A stretch of 64,000 nucleotides of DNA, taken from NCBI GenBank assembly GCA_036346275.1, contig CM070725.1, positions 47,802,104-47,866,103 on the forward strand, given 5' to 3'. This document shows, piece by piece, positions 11,405 through 21,734 of the stretch. The DNA is from Otatea glauca. Taxonomy: Eukaryota; Streptophyta; Magnoliopsida; Poales; Poaceae. Under the pieces are notes generated by a model. It saw only the letters and a program-made list of their open reading frames with translations, had not been told where the DNA came from and did not search any database. Both the position numbers and the translations under genes were made by a program. The stretch's first letter is position 1; each line of letters begins with the position of its first letter.

Positions 11405-11690
11405 CGTGCACGGATGACAACCTTATGTATTTGGACTTGCAACCCAGGAACAAAGGTTTCTCCAAATCATCCATCAAGCTCCGGAATTTTACGTACTCCC
11501 GCTCATCACGGCTCCTTTCTGCATCCCGTAACATCTGATCCAGATTGTCATCATGAAACCCATCCTTATCGAAAGCACAATCGATATCATCCGAAGTATC
11601 GTTGACTTCGTTGACGATATCCAGAGTATCGTTGACTTCATCAATGATGGTAGTACTATTTGTTCCCTACATAATCTGCTCTTCACCGTG
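11405..11690 (-). pseudogene. CACTA TNP2-like transposase, N-terminal fragment
   Basis: The minus strand reads an acidic segment (EVNDTSDDIDCAFDKDGFHD) and then a stretch including LDQMLRDAERSRDEREYVKF and LEKPLFLGCKSKYIRL. This is the conserved region upstream of the transposase core in plant CACTA TNP2-type proteins. The acidic part contains a short internal repeat (EVNDT twice). It stops being CACTA-like at about 11403, where gypsy reverse transcriptase begins. The catalytic core is absent. Confidence 0.7.
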
Positions 11691-12570
11691 ACTGGTCTAA
11701 CATGTATACCCCCTTTTGAAACCCCGTAGAATCAAGTGTGCTTCGATCTGCGCTGGGTTTCAAAACATCCTCAGATCCTCGCAGTCAATGCATGAACAAG
11801 ACAAAAATTCCACCCCCCTTGTTCAACATATCTTCCTCTGTAACTCTTCTAAAAGCGGAGACACCATTTATGTACTCGGCACTCGCACGGTTCGCAGCGT
11901 ACATCCAACTTCGGTCCATCTACGGTACATATGTAACAATAGGTGTTAAATAATAAATTAAGTATACTACGAGTGCACATGGGGACATATGCTACATATA
12001 GGCTATATTTCAACTTGCCAATTAACTTACATATGTAGCTCCTAACATCAAAAAGAACGAATGGATATATAAACATATGCATGTGAGCTACATCTTTAGT
12101 GTAATGCAATTAGAACCAATTACTAATTTAGATCAAAAAGAACAAATGGATCTACACAAAACTATAGCAAATGTATCTACTTTACATCATAAAGAACAAC
12201 TGTATCTACACCAAGCTAGATCTAGAAATTAACCAATTTAATTTTCCTATTTACGAAGCTAGATCTTAAATATAATGCAAATTTGAACCAATTACTACTT
12301 TATATCACAGAGAACAAATGGATCTACACCAAGCTAGATGTAGCACCCAGCTTCATTTCCCTCTTTACCAAGCTAGATCTAAAATATAATGCAAATTTGA
12401 AGAAATTACCAACCTAAGATGACCTAAAGCACAAGGATCTACAATTACACCTCAAAATCTAGGGTCTCTTTCACCAGAACACCTCTCAATCGCAGCCACC
12501 TCAAAAATATCTAGAAAACCCTAAAAATGCAGAGGTGGTCGAGGCTTCTTATTTAGCAGAATTGATCATC

Positions 12571-12647
12571 ATAGATGGTTTGTGGATAAAACCGTCTGTG
12601 TTATTTCCCTCATCGCAGACGGTTTTATCCACAAACCGTCTGTGATG
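12571..12647. repeat. CACTA inner palindromic subterminal modules (2)
   Basis: Two modules, 12571-12600 and 12611-12647, each fold on themselves: CACAGACGGTTT faces AAACCGTCTGTG across a 6-8 base loop. They match the modules at 13409-13580. Confidence 0.75.
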
Positions 12648-12879
12648 TTCCAAAGCCTTTCGTCTTCCCAAGACAGGCACAATGTTTCGAGTTGATCATT
12701 TCGTGTTCCGAGATAATTAAACCATCTGTTCAAATTCCACTTTGAAGACCGTGTTTCGAGCATTTCGTTTCCCCAATGCAGATCGTTAATTGCACTTACG
12801 CGGCGATATATACTCGATCGATCGATAGCATTCCACATCCCCTCCTCAATCGTTAATTGCAATTGCCTCCGCCGCCGCC

Positions 12880-13311
12880 ATGAGCAACAAAAAAGACTTC
12901 CCCTCCTCTATCGGCTCTGTCACCCGGCCTCCGACGACGGCTCCACCACCGCCTTCGCCTCCAGTACCGCCGACTAATCCTCCGCCACCGCCACCGTCTT
13001 CACCTCCGAGACCCCTGCGGCAATGGCTGCGGCGCCACGCCGGCGCCATATCAATGAATCCGCTGGCCAGTTCGTCGCCCGCCGCCTCGGGCAGTACCGC
13101 TCCCTCCGCGTCAAGCGTCGTCGTCGGGCAAAAGCGTCCGCCGCCAACATCAATCTCCGACGACGATGACGACGACCACGATAGCTACGACTCGTCGGAG
13201 GGCTATCGTGACGGCTAGGAGCTGGAGGATGACACAGATAGAGCTGGTTCGAGCGAGGACCCCGACGGTCGCAGCGACGACTCCGGTGACGATGCGGACC
13301 AGATCGACTAA
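12880..13311 (+). pseudogene. Pro-rich then Asp-rich ORF inside CACTA remnant
   Basis: The ORF starts MSNKKDFPSSIGSVTRPP, continues through a poly-Pro region (TNPPPPPPSSPPRP) and an acidic run (ISDDDDDDHDSYDSSEGYRD). It hits TAG at 13216-13218. The same frame then stays open and acidic until TAA near 13309-13311, which suggests a readable protein of about 143 residues with one later nonsense change. No domain is recognised. It lies between the two groups of palindromic modules and opposite to the transposase. Confidence 0.4.
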
Positions 13312-13408
13312 GTAGTATTTCCCATCTAGAACTTTTGGAGGAAAATTTTGTATATATATATATATGATTTTCGTTTTACTATCTAAATGATTCACTTGCT
13401 GGCTAACC

Positions 13409-13580
13409 ATCACAGACGGTTTTATCCACAAACCATCTGTGAAGTTCTCGCTTTCATCACAGACGGTTTGTGGATGAAACCGTCTGTGATGAGCCAACAT
13501 CACAGACAGTTTCAACCACAAACCGTCTGCGATATACCCGAAATACACCACAGATGGTTTTCGTATAAAACAGTCATTGA
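13409..13580. repeat. CACTA outer palindromic subterminal modules (3-4)
   Basis: Modules at about 13409-13441, 13454-13491 and 13499-13533, and a degenerate one at 13549-13580, repeat the CACAGACGGTTT...AAACCGTCTGTG hairpin. Subterminal arrays of this kind are where CACTA DNA-binding proteins bind in characterised elements. The terminus at 13614 is 34 bp outside the last one. Confidence 0.75.
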
Positions 13581-16500
13581 TAACGTGTTTAATATAACCC
13601 CTTTTGTAGTAGTGGTACGCGCGCCTAACACAGCCAAATAATCTAAGATTACCTGCACGTAAGGTTCAGAAGTTTGGAAATTGTAGTGTAAAGCGACAAA
13701 CACATGGATTACGTGAAGGTCACAGCACTCTGAAAAAGGAAAGAAAGAAAAAGACAAAAAAGATTGGATATGCTTAACATTTGTACGAGCACAAATGCAA
13801 ACAAAAAATGCAGCACTACTTCTGGGCTTAGAACGTGCGGTTTAACAAAATATAAAGCAAGTTGAGACAGCGAGTCTGTATCTACCCAGTTAAATTGAAC
13901 AAATGCATTTACATCTGTTTCCAGAACCAAAGTGAAAATGCGTGTTCTTCTGCTGTTATGCACTTTAACAAGTTCTAAGTATATATTTACGTTTAAATGC
14001 AGATGTTTCCTTTGCTATGCATATTATTTGGGAAGTTACGTTCAAAACAATATTTCTAAAAGAACAATTTATTTTGTTATGCAGGAATTGGCAGCATCTT
14101 GTCACATGTGTAGTACAAGGAAAAGACCCATCAAAATTATAAATGAAGCAAGCGGGATAATTCGACCATCAAGGTAAGTGTGTCTCTACTTTTTACTAAC
14201 TCAAGAGTGAAGATAGACTCCGTTCTATCTCAAGATTAAGTGCTATATTGAATTTAACAGAGGAGTAATTAAGAAACACATGTAACTTCATAAAGTACCA
14301 CAATAGAAAGTTTATCAATCATAAAAGACAAAAAGAAGTATGATCTGTCCTTTTATTTCAATAATTTCCTCACCTAAGATACTGAAATTTTGTGATGCCA
14401 TTTTGTAATCAGGATGACACTTCTTCTAGGAGCACCTGGTTCAGGGAAAACCACATTTTTAAAAGCATTGGCGGGAAAGTTGGATTCTTCTTTGAAGGTA
14501 GACTGGGTCACTACATGCCATCAAAAGTACCTATCAACAAGAAAATGCAAAAAAAAAAAAGTGTAGCACTAACTAATAAAAATGCATTTTCTTGATCATT
14601 TAACATTTCTCAATAGCTCAAAGGAAAGGTCATGTACAATGGAGAAGAAGTGAATTCCTCGACTCCTCAATATCTGCATGCTTACATTAGCCAGTATGAT
14701 CTTCACCATGCGGAGATGACCGTAAGAGAGACTATCGACTTCTCATCCAAGATGTTGGGAACCAATAATGAATTTGGTAAGACATCCCATGTGTATGGTT
14801 AATATTCATTTTACAGATCAGGTACAACTTTAGTGTACGTATATGTGCTAATTTATAACAAAATCAGACACTGTAACTCAAGAAGTATTCATAGAAATAT
14901 GCGGCAAGTCCCTTTTTTGAGCTCAGCTCATACAAAGGTGAAAAGACATGATGAAAGGTGTATTAATCTTTGCACGACAAATACTAACACAAAGTTCCTG
15001 TTTGGCATGACCACCTCAGAGATGCTGGGAGAAGCAATAAGAAGAAAAAAGGGTGTCATCAATAAGGTTGACCAAGATATTGACTCATTTATTAAGGTGG
15101 TTAATTTTGTTTTCCTTTATTTTTAGCTAAAACTGGATTATTATTATTTTTGTTTAGTTATTTAAACATCTGTTTCGCACAGGCAACCACATTTGGAGAA
15201 GGAAGCAACCTTACAACAAACTATATTATCAAGGTAAGTTTGTTAATTTATTATTTCTCTTAACAACATAATTATCAAATTTGTATATATGCAGATACTT
15301 GGTTTGTCCGAGTGCGCTGATACCCTAGTGGGAGACGAGATGAGAAGAGGCATATCAGGAGGACAAAAGAAAAGAGCAACAATCGGTAAGCATTTTACCT
15401 TTGCTACTATGTATTTGTTCCTTCACCCTCTATAATCACTTCCTAGAGTGCACCACCTCCCAACTTCCCAATCAGACTTTATGTTATAACACCTCTGTTT
15501 CAGTGTTCCACAATATTTGTCCGGCGTGCATAAACATGGTCCAATTCTATTTAATATTATTTAAATTTTATGCCTCTTAAATATGTGTGCTGGACAAATA
15601 TTGTGAAAGGAATGGAGTAATACATATATAGCTACCAGTCATGTGTAGCTTTACCGGCAGCATGTCTTCCCTATTGGGAAGAAAGCACAACTAAAATTTT
15701 ACCACCTCAAGAACTCATTGTATGAAAGAAAAATAAGGTTTTTATCAGGACAGAAATATTCATGGTAAAAAAATGCTTGTAGCTATCAAGTCAGATGGAA
15801 GCAACAGTCCAAAAAAGAGGACCTGAGTAAAGAGATATTTAATTGACAACTGACCATACTTCACAATGAATTCCTTAATGCAGGAGAGATGCTAGTTGGT
15901 CTAGCAAGATGCTTCTTTATGGATGATATATCAACAGGTCTAGATAGCTCCACCACGTTCGAGATCATGATGTTTCTCCAACAAATGGCTCATTTGATGG
16001 ATCTCACAATGGTTATTTCCTTGCTGCAACCACCTCCTGAGACATTGGAATTATTTGATGACATAATCCTTTTATGCGAGGGGCAAATTGTATACCATGG
16101 TCCTCGAGAAAATGCTACTGATTTCTTTGAAACTATGGGAATCAAATGCCCCTGCAGGAAGAATGTAGCGGATTTCCTTCAAGAGGTATTCCATTATTAA
16201 TTTTAGTGATAAGGAACTGTTGAATAAGACAATATCGCTAACAATTGATCCTCCTTACCAAATTTTTGAGATAACCAATACATAAAAGTCACAAGGTAAA
16301 ACAGGCAGTAGATGACCCGCAATTCCACAAAGTTCCACAATCAATTATTCTGTAATATGTACTTGTGAAAAACAAGGGAGCAAGCTAACAGTAATTTTTC
16401 TGCAATTGGTCAGGTGACCTCGGAGATGGACCAAAAGCAATACTGGGTCGGTGAAGAAAATAAGTACCAATACCATCCAATTGAAAAACTTGCAGAATCC

Positions 16501-19500
16501 TTCCGCGCCTCCTATCTCCCTCGACTTGTAGTTGTAGAAGACAAACTCTGCCAGCCAAACAATACTGGAAAGAGCAAGGAGGTAAAAACCAATACAAGTC
16601 ACAGAATCTCCAGATGGAATATTTTCAAGGCATGCTTTTCAAGGGAAGTACTGCTTCTAAAAAGAAACTCTCCAGTGCATATATTCAAGACCATACAGAT
16701 AACTGTTCTAGCTTTTGTGATCTCAACACTTTTCCTTCGAACAAATATGAGCCACAGTTCTGTACTTGATGCCAATAAGTACATGGGAGCACTCTTTATG
16801 GCTGTTGTGATAGTAAACTTCAATGGCATGACTGAAATTGCAATGACAGTAAAGCGGCTCCCCATCTTCTACAAGCAAAGAGAGTTACTAGCATTGCCAG
16901 GATGGGCACTCCTTTCTTCAGTTTTCCTCATTAATCTACCAATGTCACTTCTAGAGACAGGTCTTTGGACCAGCTTAACCTACTATGTGATTGGCTACGC
17001 ACCTTCCCTTATCAGGTACTCTTCTTGGTCTTCTATACGTAAGGTATAAGGATCTTAGTTACTTGAATAGACTTAAGTAACAGAAAGAAGTTCCCTTGCT
17101 TCTGGCAGGTTCATCCAACACTTCGTGGTACTTTTTGCCATGTATCAAATGTCAATGGGACTGTATCGCTTCTTAGCAGCCATAGGAAGGACACAAGTAA
17201 TGGCCAACATGCTAGGGACTGCAGCTCTTATAGCAATCTACATATTTGGAGGCTTCCTCATATCAAAAGGTTAGATGATTTAGCTCAGAATACCTCGGGA
17301 ATTATGGCAACTCTGTAACGCAGGACAAGCTTTAAGGCTTATGTGCAACTAAGATGCTCACCAATTTTACACACTGAACAGATGATCTCCAACCATGGTT
17401 GCGCTGGGGATATTGGACATCCCCATTGACCTATGCACAGAATGCAGTCGCCCTGAATGAGTTCCTTGACAAAAGATGGGCTACAGTAAGCACTCATTTC
17501 AACACTTGGAACTGTTAACCCCATGCCAGTATATCCTTCCCAAAGTACACTAACATTATTGATCAAAGGCATAAATTCTATATCAATTAGTTATCACCTA
17601 ACGATGATGGTCTTGGACTCTGATAGGAATTTCATTACGCAAATGCAAACACCATCGGTGAAGCTATCCTCAAGATCAGGGGGCTGCTTACAGAGTGGCA
17701 CTGGTACTGGATTTGCGTCAGCATTTTATTTGGATTCTCGCTGGTCTTCAACATCCTCAGTATATTTGCATTAGAGTTCATGAACTGTATGTATACCAAG
17801 CAATCAGAACCTCATAAATGTTGAACTAGGAATACGAATGATACTAATCCTTCTTGTTTATCATTTGCAGCTCCACACAAGCATCAAGTTAACATCAATG
17901 CCACCAAGTTGAAGGTAGATTACAACAAACAGACAGGTGGAAATGGCAATGCGTCAACTGATCAAGTCATCCTCCCATTTCGGCCTCTCTCCCTTGTATT
18001 TGATCATATCAACTATTTTGTTGACATGCCTAAGGTAAACTCTTGACCACATCAGACTGTATCAAATAGTTACATCCATTCCAGTCACCTGTTGACCAAA
18101 ACTACGCAAATCTTCCACCAGGAGATGGCAAAATATGGAGTAACAGACAAAAGCTTCAGCTGCTACAAGATGTCAGTGGTGCTTTCAGGCCAGGGGTGCT
18201 AACAGCTCTGATGGGGATCACCGGTGCTGGAAAGACAACACTGCTCGATGTTTTGGTTGGAAGAAAAACTGGAGGATATATTGAAGGCACTATTAAGATA
18301 GCAGGCTACCCAAAGAAGCAGGAGACGTTCTCAAGGATCTCAGGCTACTGCGAACAGAGTGACATACACTCCCCTAATCTCACTGTGCATGAGTCACTGC
18401 AGTTCTCTGCATGGCTTCGCCTTCCTTCAAATGTTAAATCTCGCCAAAGAGATGTACGTGCGTTTACATCTTACCCTCTTTTATCATCGTTAGAAGCTAA
18501 TATCTGACACAAGATCTCACAAGATTTCTCCTCAAACATATTTCAGATGTTTATAGACGAAATCATGCACCTAGTTGATTTAACTGGATTAAAGAATGTC
18601 ATTGTGGGTATGGCTGGAGCAACTGGCCTGTCATCTGAGCAGTGAAAAAGGCTAACAATAGCTGTCGAGCTCGTAGCTAGTCCTTCCATTATATTTATGG
18701 ATGAGCCAACTACTGGTTTGGATGCTCGTGCCGCAGCAATTGTCATGAGAGCAGTAAGAAAGACTGTAGACACTGGACGAACTGTTGTCTGCACAATTCA
18801 TCAGCCAAACATTGAGATATTTGAATCTTTTGATGAGGTATGACTAAGTTGGTAAATAGGTCAAAAAGAATTTCTCCTGGTACTAGTAAATAAGAATAGT
18901 CCAGTGGTGTCAAGATGAAAGACTGAAACAGAATCAATTACGCTTATTTACACAGCACCAAAACTAGGATGTTTTTTTACCAAAATTAAACAGCAAATTT
19001 CCCTTCAGATTTTACATTTTTTTCAATAGTAGCAGTCATAAAGTGTTAAAGATAGTTATGGCTCAAAGTAGAAAAACTGAGGAACCACAGGGCAATCGGC
19101 CTTTTATATGAGTAAGTAAAAAATTACCTTCTGAATTTGAGTTTAATTTGACTAATTGCAGCTTCTACTTATGAAAAGAGGAGGCCAGCTCATATACAGT
19201 GGTTCACTAGGTCCGCTGTCTAGCAACATGATAAAGTATTTCGAGGTAAGATTGCCAAGAGACTGGATGCTTATTCATAAGATGGAGAGGAAAATATTAA
19301 AATTGCTTTGTCATAGGCTATACCTGGTGTTCCTAGAATGAAAGAGGGACAAAACCCAGCAGCATGGATGTTAGATATCAGTTCACAAACAACAGAATAT
19401 GAGATTGGAGTGGACTATGCAGAAATATATCGGAGCTCCTCCCTACACAGGTAAGCCCAATACAATCGTAAAACTACAATAAGGAAAAAGATAAACACAA

Positions 19501-20854
19501 TGAAATTGTACATGGTTTCTGCAGGGAGAACATGCTTCTCATTGATGAGCTGGGAAAACCAGAACCAAACACAGAGGATCTACAATTTCCTCCCAGATAT
19601 TGGCAGAACTTTAAGGCGCAATGCATGGCTTGTCTGTGGAAGCAAAGTTGTGCATATTGGAAAAACTCAGAGCACAATGATGTTCGGTTCCTAAACACGT
19701 TTGCTGTATCAATTATGTTCGGAATTGTATTCTGGAAAATTGGATCAACCATGTAAGTAGGAGCGGGAACTAACCTAAAGATTTTTCTTTCATGAAAACT
19801 TATCATGCCTCAATTGGATCATAACTTGGTTTTCCTGTGCAACAGCAAGGAGCAGCAAGATGTATTCAACATACTAGGAATTGTATATGGATTAGCACTG
19901 TTTCTGGGCTTCATCAATTGCAGCATCTTACAGCCGGTTGTGGCAATGGAGAGAGTAGTGTTTTACCGAGAAAAAGCGGCAGGGATGTACTGTACCATGG
20001 CCAACACCATTGCTCTGGTAATGTTACTTCTGTTCAGAAAAATCAATGGTTCTGAACTTAGAGAGCGTGGATTCTAAACTAATGTTGGATTTCTGTGTGC
20101 AGGTGGCAGTTGAATTGCCTTACATGTTTGTCCAAGTGTTGATCTTCTCGGGGATTGTATACCCAATGATTGGGTTCCAGCTGACCGCCAGCAAGTTCTT
20201 TTGGTTTGTTCTCTACATGGTGCTAAGCATCATGTAGTTCACACTCTATGGGATGATGACGGTGGCACTAACACCTAACACAGAGATAGCTGCCGGACTG
20301 TCTTTCCTCATATTCATATTTTGGAATGTCTTCTCCGGCCTCATCATCGCAAGAGAGGTACTAACTCCCTAATTCGTGTCACCTTAATATACAATGGCGA
20401 CTAGAGAGAACATAATTGAATTAGAGGCCTCATGGAATTCTTAAATCCCTCATAGGTTACATATTTGATTTTCGATTTGAGCTTCTTTTTTTATTTGAAA
20501 AAGAATCAACAAAAAAGAGAGGAGAGATTGGGCCTGACTGACCGACCTGATGTACAACGTGTGAATGTGGCAATGCGGATGCAGCTGATCCCGGTGTGGT
20601 GGAGGTGGGTGTACTGGGCGGACCCGGCGGCGTGGACGGTGTACGGGCTCATGTTCTCGCAGCTGGGCGACCGGACGGAGCTGATCCGCGTGCCGGGGCA
20701 GCCGGACCAGACGGTGCGGGAGTTCCTCGAGGACTACCTCGGCCTCCAGGACCGCTACTTCAACCTCGTCACCTGCCTGCACTTCGCCGTCATCGCCCTC
20801 TTCGCCTTCATCTTCTTCCTCTCCATCAAGCACCTCAAGTTCCAGAGGAGGTAG

Positions 20855-21734
20855 CAGCAGCACAAATCAAAATTGATGCGTGCAAGCTGCAAAGCAAACT
20901 GCAAATAAACTTACTAATCAGTAATCACTTAACTGTACAAAAGGGAAGATTGGAAGAGAAACACCCAAATAATAAGCTCAAGACCTACGTGAAGGCTTAG
21001 TTGCAAGAGAGTGTGCAAGTAATCACAAAATCTGCATGAGGATTTGTAAATGTGATACTAACACAGAATTGTTGTTATATCAAGGTCGTTTAACAAATTA
21101 AAAGGGTGAGTGTATTTCATTAGAATTTGATCATCTATAAAAGCATACTATACTAAATGTGACATATAGCGGCTTGCAATGCAAAATCGAAACGGTAATG
21201 TAGAATATAGAATTGATGAGCCATTGCTTACCGAGATGTTCTTCGCCTTCCGTTAATTTTATGTATAACTGGATTCAATTCTAAACCTAGATCACCGTTG
21301 AGAAAATTCTAAGGAACTTTTTTTTCAGAGCTGCAGACACGTTTGTGGCTAAAAGGATATTACACAGTCCAGTTTACATTAACAGCCGTACTACTAGTAG
21401 TACTCCTCACACACAAAGTTACTAAACTAGCTCAAATCAGTTTTCTACTGACGTAGTGACATTCCAGTCATGCCTCAAGTAGCAACCAATATTACATGAG
21501 GGATTAATTACAAGAACACTAGGTACATACAACTAGATACATCTTCTGATCTTTGTTGTTGTGGAGGAGTAAACAACACACACTGCTGATAAAGCGCTCA
21601 ACAAAGAATGGGCATTTGCTGACGCAGACTCCATCAGTTGATCCTGCCGTCCAGTGAAAAATAGAAAGCTACATATTCATAACTTGCATTCCATGAAGGC
21701 AAGCACATTGGTCTTGTACTCGTTATGGAAAATC
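20855..21734. other. Tail-to-tail spacer between ABCG and NAP1
   Basis: The 880-bp AT-rich spacer must hold the 3' UTRs of both convergent genes. AATAAG occurs shortly after the ABCG stop at about 20969. No ORF, RNA gene or clear transposon end is visible. Confidence 0.5.

Larger units (their letters stand above)
11403..13614 (-). mobile_element. Partial CACTA (En/Spm) transposon
   Basis: The right end reads CTTTTGTAGTAGTG, so the minus strand begins CACTACTACAAAAG, the standard CACTA terminus. Palindromic subterminal repeats lie just inside (13409-13580) and again at 12571-12647. The transposase N-terminal region lies at 11690-11405. The other terminus is missing because the gypsy remnant begins at 11402. 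11700-12560 is AT-rich with repeated AAGCTAGATCTA phrases and no coding signal I can name. Confidence 0.7.
3760..14084 (+). other. ABCG intron 2, expanded to 10.3 kb by transposons
   Basis: The donor after 3759 (CAG|GTACAT) and acceptor before 14085 (GCAG) join exons in phase 0 and give continuous ABCG protein. Between them lie a Stowaway-like MITE (4099-4358), a gypsy remnant with antisense ORFs (about 4790-11402) and part of a CACTA element (about 11403-13614). 3760-4098 and 13615-14084 look like residual intron. I see nothing identifiable in 4359-4790. Confidence 0.85.
3320..20854 (+). pseudogene. PDR-type ABCG transporter, recently broken
   Basis: This is a full-size ABC transporter of the plant PDR/ABCG group, normally a plasma-membrane exporter with order NBD1-TMD1-NBD2-TMD2. 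Exons: 3320-3468, 3639-3759, 14085-14173, 14413-14497, 14617-14776, 15020-15096, 15183-15233, 15295-15385, 15884-16185, 16414-17015, 17109-17269, 17382-17485, 17627-17786, 17871-18034, 18122-18453, 18547-18837, 19162-19245, 19317-19450, 19525-19752, 19846-20017, 20103-20357, 20585-20854. NBD1 has Walker A GAPGSGKT, signature SGGQKKR and FMDDISTGLD. NBD2 has GITGAGKT and FMDEPTTGLD. TMDs follow each NBD. All exon phases fit except exon 15, which is one base short (332, not 333), near 18149-18153. In-frame stops lie at 18643-18645 (TGA, just after the NBD2 signature SSEQ) and 20235-20237 (TAG, in TMD2). About 1360 codons remain. The exon structure is otherwise complete, so inactivation is recent, unless the assembly is wrong at three places. 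Confidence 0.9.
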
